Assembly (NCBI RefSeq): GCF_039539345.1
Contig: NZ_BAABCY010000092.1
Coordinates: 4,086-68,085 of the forward strand
Length of the DNA: 64,000 bases
Source: Snuella lapsa
GTDB lineage: Bacteria > Bacteroidota > Bacteroidia > Flavobacteriales > Flavobacteriaceae
Direction of reading: 5' to 3'
Each line of letters begins with the position of its first letter. Position 1 is the first letter of the stretch. A program made the translations under genes and the position numbers. Shown one piece after another: positions 24,827 to 32,685 of the stretch. Below the pieces are notes generated by a model that worked only from the letters and a program-made list of their open reading frames with translations, had not been told where the DNA came from and did no database searches.

Positions 24827-27800
24827 ATGAAAAAAGTACGTAGGTTAAAGAAGCATGCTTCTTTTCCACTAAAATTTGACTTAAAAATGAAACTAACCAC
24901 ATTCTTTTTAATAGTTTCTTTATTTCAACTGCAAGCTACAGAGTCTTATGCTCAACGCACAAAAATTACAATTGATCTACAAGATGTAAGTTTAGAAAGT
25001 GCCTTAGACAAAATCGAATCTTTGACAGAGTTTAAGTTTTTATACGATTATGAGCATATAGATTATGAAAGAGTAATTTCTGTTAAGGCTGAAAACGAAA
25101 GGGTGTCATCCATTTTAGATAGATTGTTTGAAGGCTCTAATATTGAATATAGAGTTTTTAAAAAACAAATAATTATTAAAAGAAATGAAAATCATTTAGA
25201 TCTTGATGAAGGCCATGCCGATGAATCCTTGATAGAACTTCAACAAATTCAAGTTAACGGTACTATTCAAGATACCAATGGACAACCCCTGCCCGGTGCA
25301 ACAATTATTGAGAAAGGAACAACCAATGGAACCCAAACCGATTTCGATGGAAAGTTCTCTATAGAGGTTGCTTCAAGTGACGCTGTATTGGTGATTTCCT
25401 ATGTAGGTTTTGCAACCCAGGAGATCCCCGTAGGTAATGAGACTAATATAACCATAACTTTACAGGAATCAGCATCGGAGTTGGATGAAGTTGTTGTTGT
25501 TGGATACGGAACTCAAAAGAAAGTAAATCTTACTGGGGCTGTAGAGTCTATAGAAGTAGAGGGGCTTAGCGACAGACCAATAACTCAAGCCAGTTCTGCA
25601 TTACAAGGTCAGGTTGCAGGTGCATTCATATCTCAAAATGGAGCGCAACCAGGAAATGATCAAGCAACTATTTTAATTAGAGGGATTGGTTCATTAGGCA
25701 ACAATAATCCGTTAGTAATAATTGACGGAATGGAAGGTAGTTTACAAGATGTAAACCCAAAGGACATGGAATCTGTGTCAATTCTAAAAGATGCTGCTTC
25801 TGCAGCTATTTATGGGAACAGAGCTTCGAATGGTGTTATATTGATAACAACCAAAAGAGGTAAAACAGGAAAAAACAAAATCGAATACACGGGTTATTTA
25901 GGGGTACAGTCTGTTACCGACTTTCCTGAATTACTTAAAGGACTAGAGCACTATGATTTAAATGCTTTGGCGGTGGCAAATGCGAATGGAGGTATTTTTC
26001 CATCATGGTATACAGAGGAAGTTCGTCAGAACTTTATAAATAAGGTAGATGAACAGAGATGGCCCACAAATTATTCGTGGTCTGACGATATTATAGTAGA
26101 TGCGATGATTAATGATCACCATATTAATTTTTCTGGGGGGCAAGATAATTTTCAATATTCTGCATCGGTCGGATATCTAGATCAAGAAGGAATTGTAGAT
26201 GGGAACAGTACAAAAAGATTAACTTTTAGAACCAATTTATCATCTTACTTTTTAAAAGATAATAGGTTGCGTTTAGATCTAAACCTGTCTGGGTACGATC
26301 AAAATACAGAAGACTTTGTAACAGGTATAGGTGAGGTTATGTACCATACGTTTGTACAATCACCATTAACAAGACGACACCTTGAAGGTGTAGGTTATAC
26401 TGGAGCTGGTTATAATTGGGCTGTTTTAGATGCTGGTGGAGGTAGAGATTCAAATTCTTCTCCGCTTACTGTTCGGTTAGCGGGTAGCCTTAAAGTTTTG
26501 GATAACTTAGAGGTTAGATCATCCCTTAATTTTTACAGGACTAGCAAAGAACTTGAAATTTGGAGACCATCTGTTACTACTTTTGGTTTGCAAGAAGATG
26601 GTACGATTATAGAAAGCACGCCTAGTAATTCAAGTTTAGATATAAATACAGAGAAATCATTAACTAAAGTTTTTAATTCACAAATTAATTACAATACAGA
26701 ATTTATTGAAGGCTTCAAATTGAATGTCATGGCTGGATTAGAGTCTAGGGAATATAACTTTTCAAGTAAGTTTATGAGTAGGTCTAATTTTTCAGCAAAT
26801 TTACCTAATTTGGAAATAGGTGACCCTAGTACACAAAAAAATGGTGGAAGTGACCTAGAAGGTAAATGGTTATCATATTTTAGTAGGGTAAATCTTGATA
26901 TTAATGACAAATACCTTCTTGAAGGGACTATCAGAAGAGATGGAAGTTCGAGGTTTCTTGATAAATGGGGAACATTTCCTTCTGTTTCGGCAGGCTGGAA
27001 AATTTCTAATGAGGATTTCTTGAAAGACAATGATTTTATTAACAGCTTGAAATTAAGAGCTTCATGGGGACAGTTGGGTAATGAGAACATTAACTCCTAT
27101 TATGCTGCTTCAGATGAATTAAGTCTTAATCTTTTTGCTAATTTTAACAACAGTGTAACACCCGCAGGCGCTATTACAATATTGGCAAATCAGGCTACAA
27201 GTTGGGAAACCTCAGAGCAGGTTAACTTTGGAGTAGATTTTGGTCTTCTAAAGAATAAAATTACTGGGTCAATAGACTACTTTGTCAAAAAGAACTCTGA
27301 TATCTTAATGCAGTTACCCTTATCAAGTACCTTAGGTTTATCAACATTCCCATATCAAAACGTAGCTGCTATGGAGAATAAGGGAATTGAGTTACTATTA
27401 AGTTATTCTGGAAAAATAAAAGAAGTTGAATTCAATGCAAATTTAACAGCTTCCAATACAAAAACTAAAATCACTGATTTAGCTGGTCAAGATCCTATTA
27501 TTTTTAATGATATTATTTGGAAAGAAGGACATCCGTTTAATTCATTTTACGGTTACCAAACCGAAGGTATTTACCAGTCTCAAGCCGAAATAGATGCCCA
27601 TTTAACTGCTACGGGTATGGGCAATACTTATGCCGGCTTAGTTGCAGAACCTGGAGACATAAGATTAAAAGACAGAAATAATGATGGTTTAATTAATGAA
27701 GATGATAAAACTATTTTAGGACAATCTTTCCCTGATTGGATATATTCATCGAATATTGATTTTAAATGGAAAAATTGGGATTTGTCCTTGTTCTTTCAAG

Positions 27801-28210
27801 GTGTAAGTGGTATAAACACATTTAACAGACAATTTGCAGTATTTCCTTTCCATGGTGGAAGTGCTGGTACCGGAGCGTGGTATAGAAATGGATGGACTGA
27901 GGAAAAACCAAGTGAGACTATACAACGTGTAATTACAGATAACAGTAGATTTGACCTTATATCTGATTACTATTTAGAAGATGCTTCATACCTAAGGTTG
28001 AAAAATATCACTTTGGGATACTCTCTTCCTTCTTCTGTGGTAGATGTATTAGGTATAACTAGTTTTAGAATTCATGGCAATATCCAAAATGCCCTAACTT
28101 GGACAAAAATGAGATATGGTTTTGATCCTGAAAAACCAGGTTCTACAACAAGTTCTTTACAATACCCTCAATCGAGAATTTATTCTTTAGGAATTAACGT
28201 AAAATTTTAA
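24827..28210 (+). CDS. SusC-type TonB-dependent transporter with STN domain (set 1)
   Basis: A 1127-residue outer-membrane transporter. It has a signal peptide (hydrophobic 24-35, ending SYAQ), an STN signalling domain (about 45-105, TKITIDLQDVSLESALDKIE), a carboxypeptidase-regulatory-like domain (about 141-215, VNGTIQDTNGQPLPGATI), a TonB box/plug (ELDEVVVVGYGTQKK, then the plug to about 345 with VLIRGIGSLGNNNPLVIIDG) and a 22-strand barrel, ending in YSLGINVKF with terminal phenylalanine. It imports oligosaccharides with the SusD at 28217, and its STN domain should signal to FecR. About 170 bases of its regulatory-like domain are almost identical to the second SusC. Confidence 0.95.
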   Translation: MKKVRRLKKHASFPLKFDLKMKLTTFFLIVSLFQLQATESYAQRTKITIDLQDVSLESALDKIESLTEFKFLYDYEHIDYERVISVKAENERVSSILDRLFEGSNIEYRVFKKQIIIKRNENHLDLDEGHADESLIELQQIQVNGTIQDTNGQPLPGATIIEKGTTNGTQTDFDGKFSIEVASSDAVLVISYVGFATQEIPVGNETNITITLQESASELDEVVVVGYGTQKKVNLTGAVESIEVEGLSDRPITQASSALQGQVAGAFISQNGAQPGNDQATILIRGIGSLGNNNPLVIIDGMEGSLQDVNPKDMESVSILKDAASAAIYGNRASNGVILITTKRGKTGKNKIEYTGYLGVQSVTDFPELLKGLEHYDLNALAVANANGGIFPSWYTEEVRQNFINKVDEQRWPTNYSWSDDIIVDAMINDHHINFSGGQDNFQYSASVGYLDQEGIVDGNSTKRLTFRTNLSSYFLKDNRLRLDLNLSGYDQNTEDFVTGIGEVMYHTFVQSPLTRRHLEGVGYTGAGYNWAVLDAGGGRDSNSSPLTVRLAGSLKVLDNLEVRSSLNFYRTSKELEIWRPSVTTFGLQEDGTIIESTPSNSSLDINTEKSLTKVFNSQINYNTEFIEGFKLNVMAGLESREYNFSSKFMSRSNFSANLPNLEIGDPSTQKNGGSDLEGKWLSYFSRVNLDINDKYLLEGTIRRDGSSRFLDKWGTFPSVSAGWKISNEDFLKDNDFINSLKLRASWGQLGNENINSYYAASDELSLNLFANFNNSVTPAGAITILANQATSWETSEQVNFGVDFGLLKNKITGSIDYFVKKNSDILMQLPLSSTLGLSTFPYQNVAAMENKGIELLLSYSGKIKEVEFNANLTASNTKTKITDLAGQDPIIFNDIIWKEGHPFNSFYGYQTEGIYQSQAEIDAHLTATGMGNTYAGLVAEPGDIRLKDRNNDGLINEDDKTILGQSFPDWIYSSNIDFKWKNWDLSLFFQGVSGINTFNRQFAVFPFHGGSAGTGAWYRNGWTEEKPSETIQRVITDNSRFDLISDYYLEDASYLRLKNITLGYSLPSSVVDVLGITSFRIHGNIQNALTWTKMRYGFDPEKPGSTTSSLQYPQSRIYSLGINVKF

Positions 28211-28216
28211 ACTATT

Positions 28217-29842
28217 ATGAAAATGAAAAAATTAGTTATAAAATTATTGGTACTAGGAATTTTGGTTCATTCGTGTAGTGAAAGCTACTTGGACACGACA
28301 CCTAAGGATTTTATTACTCCTGCAACATTCTTAGAAAATGAAGCACAAATAGAAATTTTGTTGAATGGTGTGTATCACCAATTGGATTTTGGTGGAACTG
28401 GTGATGCCGATCAAAAGCTTAATCCATTTGTTTTTGATAATATGACCGATAATTCTGTTGATTTACAGCCCTGGCATGGAACAACCGCTTTTGCTAAGGG
28501 AGGTGTGCCAGCAAACAATAAGCGAGTGGTATGGAAATGGAAGCGTAATTATCAAGGCATAGCCAGGGCAAATACCTTTATAGATTTGGTAAGCGAATCT
28601 CCAATACAATCTGACAAGATTCCGAGATATTTTGCCGAAGCTAAATTTTTAAGAGCTTGGTATTATCATGATTTGGTAATGTTTTATGGAGATGTTCCAT
28701 TACTGTTGAATAAACCTAATCTTGAGGAAGGCCAACCAAGTAGAACTCCAAAATCAGAAGTGATTACCCAGATTTTGAAGGATTTAGATGAAGCAATATC
28801 TGTTTTGCCGCTTTCATATACTGGAAATGAAAAAGGAAGAATAACAAAAGGAGCGGCAATTGCTTTTAAGGCAAGAGTCCTTTTGTTTGAAGAACGATGG
28901 ACTGAAGCAGCTGCTGTAGCCAAAGAATGTATGGATTTAGGGGTATATTCGCTATTCCCTGATTATGAAGGTTTGTTTCTTGAAGTAAATGAATCGGCTG
29001 TTTCTGATTCAGAAGCTATTCTGGAAGTTTTTTATACGCCCAATGTTAATGCTTCATTCTTCCAAACTCCAATAATGGAATGGTGGCCAATGGTGCTTCC
29101 TTCGCTAAGTATGGCAGAAGCATATTATATGGATAATGGTTTGCCTATTACAGATCCTAGTTCAGGTTACGATCCAGAAAATCCATATATGGACAGGGAT
29201 CCAAGATTGTATGCTTCAATTTATTATCCCGGTGCACCTTGGAGAGTAGAGTTTTGGGGTAGAACAGCAGAAGATAACAGGTTTCAAGAAAATTGGATCT
29301 TAGGAGGAACTGGATTTAAGCCCAAAAAATGGATGAATGACGGAAAGCAAATGGATAGATGGAGTGGAGAAGGAAACAATAAGATATTCTTGAGATATGC
29401 AGAGGTATTGTTAACTTATGCTGAAGCTAAAAACGAAGCTTCAGGGCCTGATGCATCTGTGTATTCAGCTATAGATGAATTACGAAACCGTATAGGAATG
29501 ACTACTTTAACCGATGCAATGCCTGGGCTAAGTCAAGAAGAGATGCGTGAGGTTATTAGAAATGAAAGAAGGGTAGAGTTTTTATATGAAGGTCTAAGGT
29601 TAAATGATATTAGAAGATGGAAAATAGGAGAGGAAGTCATGGTTGATTCTGAGGGGTATGATCACACTTATCTCAAAGATATGTCATATCCTGGTGATGG
29701 AATGGGAACTACAGCAGACTGGCAATATGTAAGAAGAATTGTTGATGTTAGAAGTTTTGTGGCTCCTAGAGATTACCTGTGGCCTATCCCACAAGAAGAA
29801 GTGGACTCTAATCCGAATATGACCCAAAACCCTGGGTATTGA
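28217..29842 (+). CDS. SusD/RagB-family glycan-binding lipoprotein (set 1)
   Basis: A 541-residue surface lipoprotein with Cys20 after a hydrophobic signal (LLVLGILVHSC). SusD features are the N-terminal LDTTPKDFITPATF, the TPR-rich helical core (YQGIARANTFIDLV, AKFLRAWYYHDLVMFYGDVP, KGAAIAFKARVLLF) and the C-terminal RNERRVEFLYEGLRLNDIRRW, ending FVAPRDYLWPIPQEEVDSNP. It caps the SusC at 24827 and binds the incoming glycan. It starts six bases after susC, and a terminator overlaps its stop codon. Confidence 0.94.
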   Translation: MKMKKLVIKLLVLGILVHSCSESYLDTTPKDFITPATFLENEAQIEILLNGVYHQLDFGGTGDADQKLNPFVFDNMTDNSVDLQPWHGTTAFAKGGVPANNKRVVWKWKRNYQGIARANTFIDLVSESPIQSDKIPRYFAEAKFLRAWYYHDLVMFYGDVPLLLNKPNLEEGQPSRTPKSEVITQILKDLDEAISVLPLSYTGNEKGRITKGAAIAFKARVLLFEERWTEAAAVAKECMDLGVYSLFPDYEGLFLEVNESAVSDSEAILEVFYTPNVNASFFQTPIMEWWPMVLPSLSMAEAYYMDNGLPITDPSSGYDPENPYMDRDPRLYASIYYPGAPWRVEFWGRTAEDNRFQENWILGGTGFKPKKWMNDGKQMDRWSGEGNNKIFLRYAEVLLTYAEAKNEASGPDASVYSAIDELRNRIGMTTLTDAMPGLSQEEMREVIRNERRVEFLYEGLRLNDIRRWKIGEEVMVDSEGYDHTYLKDMSYPGDGMGTTADWQYVRRIVDVRSFVAPRDYLWPIPQEEVDSNPNMTQNPGY

Positions 29843-29862
29843 TTTACAGGGTTATTTTTTTT
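29828..29862 (+). terminator. terminator after susD (set 1)
   Basis: Arms AACCCTG (29828-29834) and CAGGGTT (29847-29853), followed by ATTTTTTTTC. The stop codon of susD lies in the loop. A second perfect hairpin (11-base arms ATGGTAGGGCT / AGCCCTACCAT) follows at 29878-29903. Confidence 0.75.
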
Positions 29863-30213
29863 CAATTTTTTTGTTAAATGGTAGGGCTGTAAAGCCCTAC
29901 CATATTTGTTTTAAACCTTCTCCTATTTCATCGGCGATGACTGATTTCATATTTTTCAAAGGAAAAACCAAATGATATAATAGTAACGTTTGTTATGTCT
30001 CTTGAAAATGTGTTCTATCATTTCGAAAGTACACTTTTTCAAACTTTTCAGCTAAACCCCGACGCTGAGTGTCGAGGAATTCTTTAGATTAAAAAGAACA
30101 AAAAACAAGTTTAGAAACTATTGGTAAAATGATATTATAATGGGACAAAGGATTTAACTTTATAGCATAAAAAATAGTATAATAAACAACCTCCGTTAAA
30201 AACGGAGGTTGTT
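29863..30213. other. intergenic region with hairpins and repeat
   Basis: Non-coding. It holds a perfect hairpin at 29878-29903, an inverted copy of the REP/MITE-like repeat at 30052-30097 (its RC starts AAAGAATTCCTCGACACTC), and a perfect 14-base-arm hairpin at 30184-30214 (AAACAACCTCCGTT, loop AAA). The last abuts the remnant of a membrane acyltransferase gene. Confidence 0.6.
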
Positions 30214-30214
30214 T
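30184..30214. repeat. perfect 14-bp stem hairpin
   Basis: AAACAACCTCCGTT pairs with AACGGAGGTTGTTT around loop AAA. It looks like a strong terminator stem, though the T run is short. It directly abuts the truncated reading frame that starts at about 30214, so it may mark the deletion scar. Confidence 0.65.
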
Positions 30215-30462
30215 ACTTCATTATTGATGTAAAGAACAATACAAGATGGACCTTTCCATTTATCTTAATAGGACTCAATCCTATTTTTATATACTTAGCT
30301 TATCGTATGGTTGACTTTAGACATACTTCCGAGTTTTTGTTACATGGATTAATACAGATGTCGGGAAATTTTGGTTCGGTAATATTAATTACAGGTGTAA
30401 TCATGCTTCAAATGTGGCTGTTATATTTTTTATACAAACGAAAAGTGTTTTTTAAGGTTTGA
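30214..30462 (+). pseudogene. C-terminal remnant of HGSNAT/DUF5009-like acyltransferase
   Basis: A reading frame without its own start codon or N-terminus reads YFIIDVKNNTRWTFPFILIG, then LNPIFIYLAYRMVDF, two further hydrophobic segments (FGSVILITGVIMLQMWLLYF) and LYKRKVFFKV to the TGA at 30460. This is how bacterial heparan-alpha-glucosaminide N-acetyltransferase-like (DUF5009/DUF1624) membrane proteins end: IIDV, then W-x-FPF, a small-residue G-N-x-I-x-I-Y segment and a last helix. Only about 82 of the usual 350-400 residues remain. Such genes are common beside GH89 genes, so this was probably once a working part of the locus. Family call moderate; the truncation itself is plain. Confidence 0.65.
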
Positions 30463-30606
30463 AGTAAAATCGTATATCTCTCAATAATAAAAACTTATAA
30501 GGACAATAAAGAAATATTTTTTTGCATAAGAAGCAAAAGAATTAGAGAATTTAAATTGTTTCATTTTACATAAACGAGTCCTTAACTATTTAATTAATTG
30601 TTTTTT
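30463..30606. other. spacer upstream of second sigma gene
   Basis: A/T-rich, no gene and no clear hairpin. The promoter of the sigma gene lies at its right edge (30607-30639). Confidence 0.5.
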
Positions 30607-30639
30607 TTTGTTACAAGTCCATTTCTTTTTTTAGATTTG
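30607..30639 (+). promoter_or_regulatory. Bacteroidota-type housekeeping promoter for set 2
   Basis: TTTG at 30607-30610, 21 bases, then TAGATTTG at 30632-30639 fits the -33 TTTG / -7 TAnnTTTG consensus of the Bacteroidota primary sigma factor. Transcription would start near 30646, about 34 bases before the sigma gene ATG at 30680. Basal expression of sigma and FecR from such a promoter is expected for this type of system. Confidence 0.6.
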
Positions 30640-30679
30640 GAGAGGACTAGCCGAATATAAGCAAGCTCAAAATAACTAT

Positions 30680-31213
30680 ATGTATAAGTTGACATTGAAA
30701 GAATATGAAGGTCTTTTTAATAAACTCTATACATCACTATGTCTTTTTTCTAACAAGTATGTAACGGATTTAGAAGCTTCTAAAGATATCGTTCAAGATG
30801 TATTTGTTAAGGTATGGGAAGATAAAATTGAATTTAAAGATGACCATGCTATTAAATCGTACCTCTATACGTCTGTAAAAAACAAATCTCTGGATTACCT
30901 AAAAAGCAAACGTTACAAATCAACAGATCATTTTGCGACAAATGAAATGGAAAAAATGGAAAAAAGGTCGTTTTTTTTACGTGAGGTCGTTATCATAGAA
31001 ACCTCGACGATTATAGATAAAGCTATCAATTCCTTACCAAGGAAATGTGCTCAGATAATAAGGTTGAGCATAAAAGAATTCACCAATATACAAATCGCTG
31101 AAGAATTGGGGATCTCTATTAATACGGTTAAAACCCAAAAAAAAATAGCTTATAAAAAATTAAAACCCTTGTTAAAAGATTACTTTATATTAATAGCGTT
31201 CATATTTGATTAA
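30680..31213 (+). CDS. ECF sigma factor (set 2)
   Basis: A 177-residue ECF sigma factor. Region 2 is at about 12-60 (EASKDIVQDVFVKVWEDKIE) and region 4 at about 113-165 (LPRKCAQIIRLSIKEFTNIQ, AEELGISINTVKTQKKIAYK). The sequence is clearly different from the factor at 22834, so the two sets should recognise different promoters. A FecR gene follows after 200 bases. Confidence 0.92.
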   Translation: MYKLTLKEYEGLFNKLYTSLCLFSNKYVTDLEASKDIVQDVFVKVWEDKIEFKDDHAIKSYLYTSVKNKSLDYLKSKRYKSTDHFATNEMEKMEKRSFFLREVVIIETSTIIDKAINSLPRKCAQIIRLSIKEFTNIQIAEELGISINTVKTQKKIAYKKLKPLLKDYFILIAFIFD

Positions 31214-31413
31214 GGAAGCGTTATAAATCCTAAATGCTCCGATTTTTGTAGCTGGAGTTTTCCTTGTCCCTTAGTAGAGGTCTGTCTGTTTCATTTCTTT
31301 TATTAAAACCACCCGTCTAAATTGTTTAGAAAAACACATATGCCACTTTTTTTTATTTTTTTTGACCCTATAGCCTTTTCTTTTCGTCATAATAAATACA
31401 AACCAGTATTTCT

Positions 31414-32583
31414 ATGTCCATTTTTAAACAAATATTATTGCTCTCAAAGAAAATAGCAGCGTCCTTATTAAAGGATGAATCCCCTAAAGTTCTGGAAGAT
31501 TCAGAATTATTCAATGAGCAAGACAAAGATTATATTTTAAAGAACCTTACGGACGATAAATTAATTAAGGAACGTTTGGATTTAATAAATCAAATCGATG
31601 AGGAAGAAGGTTGGCAAAATATTAAGAGCAGAATAGATTCTCCTGTTAGAAAGTGGTTTGTTTGGAGGTATGCGGCAGCAGCAATTGTAGTTGGAATTTT
31701 AGCCACAACCTATTTCTTTAAGGACAGTTTGTTTAGCACAACCCTAACGAATGATACTACCCCAGTTATAACTAACAGCATAGAGCCAGGAACAGACAAA
31801 GCTACTTTAACTATAGGAGATGGCTCTCAAATAACATTAGAGGACGGAAAAGGGCTTCAATTGCAAAATGCAGTTAGTAACGGAAAAGAGATTGTTTACG
31901 AAGCGGTAAATAATTCAAAAAAGAACATCATTTATAACACCTTAACGATCCCAAGAGGAGGGCAATTTCAAATAACATTATCCGATGGTACCAAAGTGTG
32001 GTTAAATTCGGAATCACAATTAAAGTACCCCGTGAGTTTTATTGAAGGTGAAAACCGAGTGGTAGAATTGGTGTATGGAGAAGCCTATTTTGATGTGTCT
32101 CCTAGTACCGAACATAAAGGAGCCCGTTTTAAGGTATTCAATAAGTCGCAGGAAGTAGAGGTCTTAGGTACAGAGTTTAATATCAAGGCCTATGAGGATG
32201 AAGATGAAATTTACACAACACTAGCAGAAGGAAAAGTAAGTGTAAGTAATGATGACTCTAAGTTAGGTTTAGTGCCAGGCCAGCAATCAATATTTAATCT
32301 TAAGGATAAAAATATAACCGTTAATACCGTCGATGTACTAAGTGTTACCTCATGGAGAAAAGGACTCTTTAGTTTTAAAGGCATGACCTTAAATAAGATA
32401 ATGAGGGTAATATCCAGATGGTACGATGTTGAAATAGAGTTTACCGATACAGAATTGGAAAATGTGAAATTTAATGGTGTATTGAGCAAAAATGATAAGA
32501 TCGAAGAAATTCTTGACGCAATTAAGAACACTAACTTTATAACCGCCTATGAAATAAAAAACAAAAAAATTACAATTAAGTAA
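31414..32583 (+). CDS. FecR-family anti-sigma factor (set 2)
   Basis: A 389-residue anti-sigma regulator. The cytoplasmic N-terminal part (1-85) contains EEEGWQNIKSRI. The membrane helix is near 88-105 (YAAAAIVVGILATTYFF). The periplasmic FecR domain spans about 175-285 (IPRGGQFQITLSDGTKVWLN, VVELVYGEAYFDVSPSTEH, LGTEFNIKAYEDED), with a DUF4974 C-terminus (LNKIMRVISRWYDVEIEF). It pairs with the sigma at 30680 and the STN-bearing SusC at 32686. Confidence 0.92.
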   Translation: MSIFKQILLLSKKIAASLLKDESPKVLEDSELFNEQDKDYILKNLTDDKLIKERLDLINQIDEEEGWQNIKSRIDSPVRKWFVWRYAAAAIVVGILATTYFFKDSLFSTTLTNDTTPVITNSIEPGTDKATLTIGDGSQITLEDGKGLQLQNAVSNGKEIVYEAVNNSKKNIIYNTLTIPRGGQFQITLSDGTKVWLNSESQLKYPVSFIEGENRVVELVYGEAYFDVSPSTEHKGARFKVFNKSQEVEVLGTEFNIKAYEDEDEIYTTLAEGKVSVSNDDSKLGLVPGQQSIFNLKDKNITVNTVDVLSVTSWRKGLFSFKGMTLNKIMRVISRWYDVEIEFTDTELENVKFNGVLSKNDKIEEILDAIKNTNFITAYEIKNKKITIK

Positions 32584-32586
32584 CAA

Positions 32587-32636
32587 AAAGGGGAACAAAG
32601 ATCTATACCTGGAAAGTAAAACGCTTTATCCCCTTT
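32587..32636. promoter_or_regulatory. stem-loop between fecR and susC (set 2)
   Basis: AAAGGGGA (32587-32594) can pair with TCCCCTTT (32629-32636) over a 34-base loop, just after the fecR stop. Set 1 has hairpins in the same position (24726-24780). It may act as a partial terminator, leaving susC mainly under its own sigma-dependent promoter. Confidence 0.35.
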
Positions 32637-32685
32637 AACCATTAATTAATTAAAATGATGTTTAATCAACTAACACCACAAATTT

